Assembly (NCBI GenBank): GCA_025642075.2
Contig: JAODUO010001079.1
Location: forward strand, 88,356-152,355
Source of the DNA: Ridgeia piscesae
Lineage: Eukaryota; Annelida; Polychaeta; Sabellida; Siboglinidae
Length of the DNA: 64,000 nucleotides
Direction of reading: 5' to 3'
The notes below the pieces were generated by a model. That model did not search any database, had not been told where the DNA came from, and saw nothing but the letters and a program-made list of their open reading frames with translations. The translations under genes and the position numbers were made by a program. Shown piece by piece: positions 42,140 through 53,300 of the stretch. How positions within the stretch are numbered: the first letter of the stretch is position 1; the number at the start of each line of letters is the position of its first letter.

Positions 42140-43179
42140 TGTAGGGATTTTTCATAGAGAAATATTATAATTATATATCTACCACTATTTAGGGCTACTA
42201 AAGCCATACAAGGAGGGTTGTTTACTCCGAGAAGACACAACGGAAGGTTTCCTATGCAATATATATGTTAATTTTAGGGCCATCTGGCATAGGCTGTGAA
42301 CCAACCCTGGTATTTTCGTACTATACCGGGGTGTAAAAGGTCACTGGCACCTTGCCAATATGTCGTTGACTGCCAGCTAGCGTATGTGCTAATTTCTAGG
42401 GCCATCTGGGTGAAGAAGGGTAAACCCTACCCTGCTATTTGGGTAATCCGCAGGGGTGCATAGTTCATTGGCACCCTGCCAGGATTTCTAGGGGTATACA
42501 GTGCTGGACAAAATGACATAATCGGGGCTAGCGTCTGTCCTCAGTCTAGATATTAGGGAGTATAAATAGGGGGATTTATAATTATTCGGGGAGACTACTG
42601 GGGCTTATTACCAGGGGAACACATACGCTGATCACCCCGGACACGCTGCTCCAGAGCGCCCTGTGACAGGCTTACTGTCACAGCATATACTGTGTGTGTC
42701 CTATCGGGGAGACTACTGGGGCATATTGTCGGGAGAACAGGTACTGTTCATCCCGGAACACGCCGCTCCAGATCGCCCTGTGACATACGGTACGTCACAG
42801 TACCTTGCGTTGCGCCGACTGGCGCATATTGTCAGCAGTCGTTCGCGACACACCGCTCACCACGAGAAACAGAACACCCGTGGGTGAGTCACTTCAATAT
42901 TGTTTGAATTGATGACCGCGTATAATACACGCTGTCAGTGCCGTCACTTTGTATTTTTATTGGTTTAGTTGCTGAAGTATTTTAGTTAGTTTCTTAGATT
43001 TGTAATATTAGGATTTTGAGATAATAAACTGTGGAAAAAATATATATATTGTTTGTGTTAGACTGAGTGAGTGAACGTGTGCCCGAGTCCGCCACTAGAC
43101 GCCTCCGTGCCGACCGCTCGCGCCAAACGCGGGATACACCCGCAAACGCTACAATTGGTGGGATCTCGAAAACGCTACA
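42140..43179 (+). repeat. 3' LTR
   Basis: Same length as the 5' LTR, with about nine substitutions by my reading (for example AGACAC for AGAGAC near 42236, GTATGTGC for GTATATGC near 42386, GTATTTTAG for GTATATTAG near 42979). AATAAA at 43023-43028. Confidence 0.93.
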
Positions 43180-43186
43180 TATATAC

Positions 43187-43188
<2 letters not shown>

Positions 43189-43246
<58 letters not shown>
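43189..43246. repeat. (AT)n microsatellite
   Basis: Right flank of the LTR element and a likely continuation of the TA-rich tract at 37509-37536 that the element split. Confidence 0.9.
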
Positions 43247-43249
<3 letters not shown>

Positions 43250-44106
43250 TAATATGTAACATCCATACACATAACAAAGATTATTGGTCAAGGTAGATTA
43301 ACATGATCAATTGCGCAGGAAGCATGATAAAAAGGGGTCTATAGGTAACTGTTATAAGTAGATAAGCTGCAGTATAATTGCTCCCCAGCTGGAATACCTC
43401 TCCATTTGGGGGGGGGGCACTGGTGAATAAAGGCTACATGAGTGAGTGCTAGTCAGACGAGAGGGTTAGTGGTGATCAAAGGCTACCTGGGTCAGTGGGC
43501 AATTGTAGTCAATAGTAGTGGATTATGCAAACGAGCAGATAATGCAACTTGGGTCTCAGGCTTAGATCAGCAGGAAATGCACTGAACAAAGGCTAGACAC
43601 AGAGCAAAAACATGGTAGCTGCAAGTCAGAATTCAAGGATATCAGTGCCTGTAATTGGGAGTGGTGTAATTCTTGGTTATCAATGATATTTCAAATCCAA
43701 TATATTTTTTAGAATCGTATTTAAATAAAAACCATTATTTTTTTAAGACCCAGTGTCAATTATAAGTTTGTCTAAAATATTGGACACCTAACAATAATAA
43801 CTTAATAATAATGTAATAATTTAGCAACCATGCTATCACACCAACTTTTTTCTCCAAATATAGGTTGTATGACTACAAACTTTGTTTTTAATAGCAAGGT
43901 TTGGTACATAATCAGTCAACTTTTGAATGTCGGTATAACATGGAAAAACATTTAATGTACAGTTCATTTTTTACTTACGAAGTAAACAGATTTGTGTGAC
44001 TATCATAGATATAAATAGAACACACTAGTAGAACAAGATCACTTGACCGCTATCAGTTGACACATGATACCGCGAAGTCAACATGGGCTGGTGACAGTCA
44101 TGCTAG
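43247..44106. other. Spacer, no gene recognised
   Basis: AT-rich sequence with a short G run near 43410. Nothing coding is supported. Confidence 0.45.
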
Positions 44107-45554
44107 TGCAAGGCAGAAGCTCTAAGCACAAATTTAGAAGGATCCAGTGTGCCAGATGATATTGTCCCTGCCATTGCAGTCCCATCAACTTGTAGTGTCG
44201 AAACGCAAACATACCAAGTGATTGTGTCACCAGTGCACAATTTTGTTGATGCAGCCATTAACACTGATGACATCAGTGTTCCATTAAACATTCAGCATGA
44301 TCATGGTTATGGGAAGTTGCAATCACAGTCCAGTGTGCCTTCTCCGACTGAGCGTGGCCGTGACCATGGCAGTCCCGTCAATGTGGATGACACTTTGTCC
44401 TTGGATGTCCCAATCCCAATACTATTGCCTTCTTCGGGTGATTCTGTCTGCAACAGTGAGAAGGGAAGTGATACAGATTATGTGATGGGGGATTATAGCA
44501 ATAGCACTACAGACGATTCAAGCGGTTCCAATAGTAACGGGAAAGACAGAAAGTTTGTAGTTTCTGAGAAAAACCTTGTTTCCCTGTTTTGTACCTGCAA
44601 AACACCAAACTGCAATAAGCCACTCATGTCTAACCCTACCATCATAGTGAATGGGTTTGCTGTACTTGTCACCACAGAATTTGTCGATGGTCACTCCTCT
44701 GTATGGCATTCGCAGCCAAAGATTGGCAGTAATTATGAATGTAACTTGCTCATACCCAGTGCGGAAGAAGTTCAGCCACCAAGGCATCAAAGCTCGACTG
44801 CACTTGGCCACAATTTATAACAATATGATTACACAGGTAAGGGTTGTTAAATTAAAAGAAGTAACATAATTGTTTTAAACCTGCATTAAGAAAACCTTTT
44901 GGTAAAAAAATCCTTGTCAGTAGTCAGTAACAAAACAAATTTACAAATATAATTTTGAAAATACAATTGGACTGACAACAGTATGCATGCAAATAAAATA
45001 ATTTTAATTTCCAACTATTGTTTACTATTTCTTGAACTGTTTAATTAAATCAACAACAATAAAATGAATGTTATGCTTCGAATTGTTTATAAAACAAATT
45101 TGTGATATATATAGTGTATAACCATCATCAACCACAAATATTTCAGTAAGCAATGAATTTTACAGTGTGTGATAGAAATAAAATTACTTGGAATTTTAAA
45201 AAATTTGCAGAATTCAGATTTGACTTTGAAATGTCAGTAGCCATTTCATTTCAAAAGTGAGAGCATAAATGAAGTGCATGTTACAACTTCAGTTATTTTT
45301 AGATTCAGCTATTTATTATACTTTTATGCTAATTTAATATTTATCATCTGTCCAATCAGCGAGAAATGGCAACAAGTGACCACAGGCTGTGGTATCAGCT
45401 GCAGTACTCAAAGTCTGCTGGGCGATACGTAGTCATGAAAATCATGGCACCAAAGGACTACAGCTTCCGAACAGAAATCCTTGAGGGCATTACTTCCAGA
45501 TGCATGAGTGGCCCAAAGAGTGCAGAGTATGCTCCAAGTCGCGACAGCAAGTAA
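44107..45554 (+). pseudogene. Transposase-like gene with central domain deleted
   Basis: The first block, open from 44107 after a TAG, is Ser/Asp-rich, then has NLVSLFCTCKTPNCNKPL and VDGHSSVWHSQPKIG. I recall this Cys-pair plus WxSQP pattern from uncharacterised, high-copy transposase-like proteins of marine invertebrates. It ends with NLLIPSA, where that family continues into the catalytic region. Here it instead jumps near 44765, with a frame change, to FSHQGIKARLHLATIYNN, which resembles the family's C-terminal region. That frame meets a donor (ACACAG/GTAAGG) at 44836 and continues in phase after an acceptor at 45359 with an exon (45360-45554) ending PSRDSK and stop. So the splice structure is preserved but the centre is missing. 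No start ATG is evident. The family assignment is from memory and unchecked. Confidence 0.5.
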
Positions 45555-45879
45555 GGAAGTCACTCTGGGAGAACATGCAGGTGTTGCAAAACCAGCAAAA
45601 GAGGAGGCTGTGGTAAAGCAACAAACCCGCTTTGCAGTATGCAACAATTCAGCCTAGAGCCAGCAAACTAATACGTTTAATTTCAAGTGACATGGAAATT
45701 TGACTCTTAACAATTATTATATCATCATATTATTTTGCTCCTTGTTGTTTGCAGGGTTGTGCTTGCTAAATCTGGAGGCTTGTCTTTGGGTTCGTTCTAT
45801 GCGTTTTATAGTTTTATACTTTTCGGTTGCTTGCTGTTTGTAGGTGTTGAAAATTGTAGATGTTGTTTCATTTTTATTG

Positions 45880-46520
45880 AGACTCATGTCTACTTAGTGG
45901 GGTTGAATTTGTGTATTCATCTATTCCTCAAGTTTGAGCAGATTTTTTGCATTGTAGTCATGTCCATGGTCAGTTAAACTAATGCTTTGTTCATGATGTG
46001 GCTGTGTATAATGTTTTCAGAGTTTAGAAATCACAGGTGTCAAGGACACTGGCAGTTGGAGTACTTCTGCCATTTCCTTTCTTCAAAACTGCTATTATGT
46101 ATGCTTTTTTCCAGATTTTTGGCATTAGTTCCGAGTCAACTGATGACTGGAAGATGTCATGTACTGTATTACTGATGTTAGATTGGAGGCATGTGTTTAG
46201 AAACAATGTAGTCCTTGCCATTTAGGTGTTAGTTCTGGAGAGAAATATTTCTTTAGGTTAAATAGTTTCTTTGGGATTTATCCATGTTTACCATCACCTA
46301 TATTTGCTAGCTGTTTCTTGGTTTAGAAATTATGCTCCATAGTCCAGAATGATTTCAGTTTATGTTGGTGTTATTGCAGTTGTTAGAAATTGGCTTATGT
46401 GTGACAGGCCAGCAGATCGAAGATGTTTGTGCATCTTTATCCTGCTGTTAGAGAACTCATGCCAGTCTCCTGGATTTTCAGTTCGTTTTGCTTCGTTATA
46501 ATTATAGTTGTCAGTTTCTT
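45880..46520 (-). mobile_element. LINE reverse transcriptase remnant
   Basis: On the minus strand the pre-RT segment NEAKRTENPGDWHEF is followed by DIFQSSVDSELMPKIWKKAY and IAVLKKGNG, matching the arrangement of Jockey/CR1-like RT N-terminal blocks (SLxxGxxPxxWKxAxVxPxFKKG). After this, stops and frameshifts dominate. It is a dead fragment. Confidence 0.6.
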
Positions 46521-47568
46521 TTGTAGATTTTCTTCAAATCTTTACTGAACCGGAATCCTGAAGTAGTTAGATGGTGTGGTGCATATTGGTGATAATTTTT
46601 TGCACTAAAACTAAATGAAACGCTGAAAACTACGGTGTGTGGATTTCATTAATTTATTGGCACCGCCTGTCATGTATTTGTTTCTCCATGTTAATAAACT
46701 GTTGATACACTTCATGTTAGCCTCAGCAAATCTTTGAAATTGTGAACTGGGACTCGCAAGACACTAAAAATAAAATTGCTGTTGCCACAAATGGAATAAG
46801 AAGGCTTTTATTAATAATGTTTGCCTTTTGTTCAACCTATCTTAATTGTCCATTACTGTTTTTGTTTATTTTCATTATACACTCACCTGAACTTTTCATA
46901 TACTCCATTTGCTTCTGGGTAGGCAGCATGGATTCCGCCCCCACAGCACAGGCTGGTATAACACGCCTATTTCCTCTTCCCAGCTTCCCTCTTGACCACA
47001 ATGTGCAGTTCCGATATGCTGCTAATCGATATGTTCTGAAATTTAATAATTTAATTGATAATAAACAACCATTATCTTATAATTATTAGTAACTAGCAAA
47101 ACCATGTGTTTCATCAATACCACACCATAAAGTTGGTTCCTTTGTTGTGAAATGCCACAATAATTATTATTGTATGACAACATTTTGTGATGTTATTTTA
47201 ATAACACACACATCCCCGCACATACACTAAACAGTCCCCTTCAATACTTAATATAAATAGCAGGCTATATTGCAAAATGTTCTGATGACAAATCTATTAC
47301 AAAGTGCATAGTATTATAAGTAGGGTTTATCCATAGTGGCGTGCAGTGTGTCTATATGACATTTCCATAAATCAAACAAATGGCAAGACCACTTTTAAAT
47401 TGGAAATTAAATAACTGCATTAAAATTATGCATATACTTAATTTAACACTTTGTCAATAATTAAAAATAGGATTTTATGTGTGGCCATGCAAGTATAACT
47501 GCATTCTCTATCTAAGTTTTAATTGCTAAAATAATTATTCGATGCATGTTGAACCAAATATTACTTAC
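46521..47568. other. No gene recognised
   Basis: AT-rich sequence. A plus-strand open frame of 115 codons at 46742-47089 is hydrophobic and low in complexity, and I do not support it as a gene. Confidence 0.45.
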
Positions 47569-47987
47569 CTACTAGCTATTGGTCGAACCAACGAGTCTGC
47601 ACACTCTTACACTGCCCTGATGATGGTGCACACGACTGCGAAGTCGTCGTGATCCGTCACGCAGGCTCGGGGATACGGTGTTGCACGGTAGTTATCTCCC
47701 GACAACATACCGAATCGATATGAGTCGTCATTGGGATGCAGTGACCACATACACAACATGCGACATTGTTAAGGCGGCTAACGTCCTCGTCTTCGAAGTC
47801 TAAAGATGCGCCGCTGTCCGAGTCCCACAACAATGGGTGAATGGCGAACTTGACCCGGGGCTGAATGTCTCGGACCTGGGCTCGCACACTGGGTGAAATC
47901 CGTATGCTATACGGGCCCTCTCGGCTTCTCAAACGGTCGATGACTTTCTGACTGCTCACTTGAAGTTGAACTCGATGTTGAATCCAT
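47569..47987 (-). pseudogene. P2X7 ballast-like zinc-binding domain fragment
   Basis: Read from ATG at 47987 on the minus strand: a Ser-rich start (MDSTSSSTSSEQSES), then EKPRG, a one-base frame change near 47912, and a second frame containing CCVCGHCIPM, DSVCCREI and TTVQHR. The CxCGxCxPM...SxCCREI cluster is the recognisable Cys core of the P2X7 receptor cytosolic ballast domain. In many invertebrates that domain occurs in separate small proteins rather than in channels. A stop at 47657-47659 follows, but a further frame change gives VTDHDDFAVVC, the expected next conserved stretch, and then a donor-like AG/GTAAGT at 47568. Two frame changes suggest a decayed copy. No membrane segments are near, so it is not a P2X channel. 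Confidence 0.6.
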
Positions 47988-49724
47988 TTGCCACTTTGAC
48001 TATGATATAGAATTTAACACACACAAAACACTACCAATAACACAACCTTTCGAAATCTTCGTCAACAACAACGAAAAATAGTCCCGGTATGCGCGCGCAT
48101 CTAATAGTCTGACCTACGCTTTAAAAGCCCCGCCCTCTCCTGGCGGGTTAATTAAATCTGCATTCGGGAAATGTGACGCTACCATTATTTTCATTGGTTA
48201 TAAATCTTTGCAATTTAATTGCACCTTTTTATTTCGAATGCAAATAAATATTATTTGTTGACACATAGGACCCCTTTCGTGTATAATAAGGTACCATATC
48301 TTTTTTTTTGCGCAGAAATGTCTAATAACGAAGAAAACCGAAAGAAACCAAAAGTTTACATGGGCTAGATAGGAGGTAATGAAACCACTCGGCTTGGACT
48401 ACAGATAGCGATATACGCAGTGTTCTATGACGACGATTTAGGCACTGAAAATAATTTTTTTCTCCAGTTTGTCTGATAAGTGAATATGCTTCTGTCACCA
48501 TTAATGTATACTTATATAGTGTGCATTTAGGTATATGGAATGTTACAGCTGTATTTCACTTCAATTAATGATATTTAATTTCTCGAAATATGTATAGTAA
48601 TCGATGTAATAGTCTATAACCAAATGTGCTAAAATTGTATAATGTGAAAGTTGCCTAAGATTTTATATTAGCAGACTGATACCACGCCTACAAGATTTCA
48701 TTTAATATCGAGTTTTCTCTGTTTATTGTTGCAATCTGAAAAATTAACACTTAAAAACATGCAACATAAGAGCTTCAGAAAGTCTTCATGATGTCACTCC
48801 TGTCGAAACTCGGTCTTCTAAAGCGATGGGCAAATCGGTATCAGCATATTTTCTTTACAATATTCGGCCCAGTAATTTTTTGAGGGGCCAGTAACTTTTC
48901 ATATCTACTGTGGATACAAATGTCAAGGCCTGTAATAAACCCAAACTCACACCCCAGTTTTGGATAGTTGTTCGGTCCAAATCTGCCATGCACCAACAAT
49001 GTAAATGTTTGGCGTCGTTTTCTTTGCCGAGTTCAAAGTTCACGCGTCTCTCACATAACACTGACTATATGCGTTTGTTGCTCAAACAAATGTAGCGCAT
49101 TCTGCAATGTGCATATAATTAAGTCCGTGGACATACGTTCGAACAGATGAGATGCGCCGACTCTAAACACGTACGTTTTCTGACACCAGCAACGTACGAC
49201 GACAGGCGCATTCCCATGCTGTAATGTACATGCGTCGAAAAACTGTCGATACAATAATCCAACAACTATTGTACCGATTTTAAGTTTAGATGCAATATAC
49301 ACTTCGATAATTTTATAGCTCGATGTAAAAAAAATTATATTCGTTCTATGATCTTACCGTCAGAAATCTTACTCCTCAGAAAACGAGATACATTGGATGG
49401 GATCTTTCACTATAAAAAAATCCGATAGATGTAGACACTGTCTTGAACTGTAATAAATGCAGCAACTCGATACATTACATACACACATCTTTTATAGTGT
49501 CATATATGTTAAGAGTGTTTAGATGGCAGATATAGTGCGCTGCAATACTCAACATATTTTGTAATATATATTCCTGTGAATCCAAGGCGTAGACAAACTG
49601 CACAGTTAAGTCGATTTAGTCTAATCTTAATTAACCGTATGGCGTATACATGTCTCTCGCGATACTGTCGCTGTTGCCAGTGACAGTGTCAGTGGTTCAA
49701 CCACTTCGCGTATCTCAAAGTATT
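47988..49724. other. Intergenic, upstream of PSPH
   Basis: AT-rich unique sequence with no coding or RNA gene supported. Confidence 0.5.
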
Positions 49725-49730
49725 TATAAA
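49725..49730 (+). promoter_or_regulatory. PSPH: TATA box candidate for PSPH
   Basis: TATAAA in GTATTTATAAACGG. A start site about 30 bp downstream would give a short first exon. Inference from position only. Confidence 0.4.
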
Positions 49731-49754
49731 CGGTTGATACGCGACGTGCAGAGT

Positions 49755-49793
49755 TCAAGGTTTCTCGCCATATGTCTCTCTGCTCGAAATAAG
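49755..49793 (+). other. PSPH: Candidate non-coding first exon of PSPH
   Basis: Ends at a donor AAG/GTTAGT (49793/49794) that could join the strong acceptor TTCTCTTATGTCCAG ending at 50265. It contains a six-codon upstream reading frame (ATG at about 49772, TAA before the donor). The 5' end is a guess from the TATA box. Confidence 0.35.
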
Positions 49794-50382
49794 GTTAGTC
49801 ATTTCAATTGACAATGTATACGACAATGTATACCTACACTATACGTACAAGGCTAATATATACATTGTTACAGACAGTATTAGTCACTTGTTGAGTGTCC
49901 AGTCGTTCACGACATGAACTTATCAACTGCTCTGGTCTCTGCTCGACCAGCTGTTGGAATAATAGGCGACCTAGTAACACGGATAATTAGCCTACCGGGT
50001 ACAAACATAAACACTAAGCCTAAGAAATTCACAAAGGCTGATCAAGACTAATTACTGTACTATTGTCCTTAATTGATTACTGAATACTGGGCGTAGCCTT
50101 ATCTTATAGTAATTAAGATTCAGTAGTTGGGCATAAGTAGGCTTAGCCTTAACTTAGCCAATCAAGTGAAATAATTATGCATGATATTCAGTAATGTACA
50201 TTATGCATCAATGTTAGAAACAAACATTACACAATTGAATTTTATATCAATTCTCTTATGTCCAGCAACAACGATCCGGCTACACCAGCCAGTGCCCCAT
50301 TAACAGGATAATTACTGACCTGAAGAGACCTGACCTAGAATCAAGAGGTTGCCCTGTAAGAGGTCTGTGGACACAGAGAGAC

Positions 50383-53300
50383 ATGGGACAGCGGGCAGAC
50401 ATGACCGATGCTGACATGAAGGAGCTGTGGAAGAGGACAGATTGTGTTTGCTTCGATGTTGACTCTACAGTCTGCACAGATGAAGCGATCGATGAACTGG
50501 CAACATTTGTCAATGTGGGTGATGAAGTTGCCCATCTGTAAGTAATATTGTTGACCAGATGCTTGGTACACATGCAACTAGTACACTTTAACAATAAGGT
50601 GCTATGTTAAAGTATATACATATACTGTATCCAGTATAATTTAGTATTGTTTAGCTATTGAGCAAATTCAATTCAGATGCATAAATTGTAATATTTAAAT
50701 AATAATTTGTACAATTCTTATCAACTTGAAGGTAATTCCTCAACTGCTGTTCCCACCGCTAATCTAGTTCATTAGTATAGTTTGCAAGCAGTGTGAGAAC
50801 TGTGCAATGGCCGGCCAATATGTAGTAGTAGTACCAGCCAATTGAACTTGACTGTCACAAATGTCACTTATAGTTCTTGATTCTGTCAAAATGGGGCATG
50901 AACTGTCACACAAATATATCATAATTATAACTTAAGCAGTTTCTAAATCTAATGCTCAGGTGCATAAGTAGTATTTAACTACCACTCTTCAGCCCACACT
51001 TTTACATGTATGCTCCTTGCTATAGGAAAATGTTAACGTGTAGACACATCTGGTAAGGGGTGCAAAACCCCACCTAAACACTCGTTGATTTTGTTCCTGT
51101 TGTAGGACTAACGATGCTATGATTGGTTCCATGACTTATAATGAATCCCTGAGGAAACGACTGGACATTATTTCTCCTACAAGGCAGCAGATCACCGACT
51201 TTATTCAACATCACCCTCCATCATTGACGCCAGGAATCAAGTAAGAGAAGTGAATAGAACAACACAAGCTGTTTTTACCTGTACATATTTTTAATAATTC
51301 AGCCTCACTGCTTCGGGGTTGTTTCAGAATGTTTTGTTTTGGGGAGGGATTCAGAGCAGAGCTGTAACAAATACATTTATTTTGTACTTGAGTAAAAGTA
51401 ACTCTACTAGAAAAAGTTACCCAAGTAAAATTACTTTTAGAAAAATGTGCTTGAAGTATAAGTACAAATAAAAAACCTGTACTTGAAGTAAACACAAAAG
51501 TACTTTTCTCCTATAGCTAACTAAATAGCTGACACTGCATTGTGAATAAATAAAATATTCTCAATATAATTTAGTGTGTACACCAAGCAGATATAATTTG
51601 TGTACTAATGTTTTGTCCTATGCATAATAAATAAATATATTTAATACTGTGAAACAATTCATATGGTCAAAACAGCATTGCATACAGGCTGTAAATATAT
51701 CATGTTATACTACTAACAAGCAGACAACAACCATCATCTTCATAAGTAGAACTAGCAGTAGCAGTTAACACACATTGTTATGGGGGTAGTATATATTTCT
51801 TAACGTGTTATCATATTGGGTGATAGATAGTCGTGTGATGTTTTTTTCATTTTGTCTTGATGAAATAGATCCAGTGGTTATAACAATCCTTTTAAAAAAT
51901 GTGGTCATTTGTAATAAATACTAATTGCAACATAAACAGACATTAATAAAATATTGCAGAGAGCTGACTGATGCACTGAAGAAGAAGGGAGTGCCTGTGT
52001 ACCTCATCACTGGCGGCTTCCAGAGCATCGTTGAGTCTGTCGCAAAGTTGCTCGACATTCCTAAGGAAAACATCTTTGCCAACAAAATAAAATTTTTCTA
52101 CAATGGTTAGTACACGTGTAGTTTGAACTGTGCCTAGTATGGTATTCATTATTGTAACATAGGGTCTATTATAGGTACTACTACTATCAATCATCTTATG
52201 TATGTTGATGACCTCATAATTCTGTCCCCATCTGTATCAGGACTGTCTGAACTGATGCAGGTATGTGGACTCTATGGGTTAAATCATGATATTAAGTGTA
52301 ATTCCATGAAAAGTGCCATGTTAATATGCAAAAGTAAATATATGAACGATGTCGATGTTCTATCATTTAAAATTAGTGGTAACAATCCAGAAAGTTGAAA
52401 ATGTGAAATATTTGGGTCACTTTATTTCTAATACATTACGTGATGACAAGGGCATTTTATGGCAATGCCGACAACTGTATGCTAGGCGTTATATGCTACT
52501 GCAGAAATTTTATATGTGTTACACAGAAATGAAGCTGACTTTGCTTAGAACTTTCTGCTATCCTATGTATACTGCTCAGCTGTGGTGGAATTACACAGTA
52601 GCAAGTATACATAAACTTCATGTTGCTTACAATAATGTTTTTGCTTATTGCTAAATCAGCCTAACCATTGCAGTACCTCCACCATGTTTGTCGAAAACCA
52701 TGCACCAAATAGTAAAGCTGTAATTAGAAACCTTGTACAAGTGTATATAGATTCATGCTAAGACTTGATGCCTCTTGTAATAAGCTGGTAATTGCAATTA
52801 TCAACACTGATTTAAAGTGGCAATCCAGGATACGACAACATTGGATTAAGATGTTGTATACACATAACAGCTTTCACTGAATGTACTATTGTACAGTACT
52901 ATTTTTATAACCATGTGCAATACTTTTATTAGACATGTGCGATACTTTTATATTTTTGTAGAACTCTTTTGGACATTTGTACATGATATGGGTAGTCTGA
53001 AATAAAGATATTGAATTGAATTAAAACTGAATAATGCAGTTGCCCAACTAAGCCAGCATGGAATGACAGAAGGTAGATAATCAAGTAAATAAATGACACC
53101 ATGATGTATCTAAAACAAGAGGAATTGCTGAAGTAGCTATGAAACAAAATATAGTTATTTATGTTGTATGTCACGTAAATAAAATATACACAATGTTGTT
53201 CTGTGCTAGCAATATGCTAAAATTACAAAAACAAAAAAGTAAACAGACTACCGGGGTACTGTATATCCATTTTTAAACTTTATCACTTGTTGTTTGGCAG

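Larger units (their letters stand above)
37537..43179 (+). mobile_element. LTR retrotransposon, gag-like only, non-autonomous
   Basis: Two 1040-bp direct LTRs (37537-38576 and 42140-43179), both starting TGTAG and ending CTACA, bound a 3563-bp interior. A candidate primer-binding site follows the 5' LTR and a purine tract precedes the 3' LTR. The element sits in a TA-rich microsatellite, so the flanking TATA on both sides is compatible with a 4-bp target duplication but is not conclusive. The LTRs differ at about nine positions, indicating a fairly recent insertion. The interior has a frameshifted gag-like region and no protease, reverse transcriptase, RNase H or integrase that I can detect. 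The GGGACGAAATTTTAGAGGGGG stretch before the 3' LTR is reminiscent of Gypsy-type elements; the superfamily is inferred only from this. Confidence 0.9.

Noticed and set aside
46742..47089. 115-codon plus-strand frame as a membrane protein
   Set aside because: Hydrophobic composition comes from AT-rich DNA. I see no conserved motif, splice context or codon bias supporting it.
47569..47987. P2X receptor gene
   Set aside because: Only the ballast-like Cys cluster is present; there are no transmembrane or extracellular domain sequences nearby, and there are frame changes.
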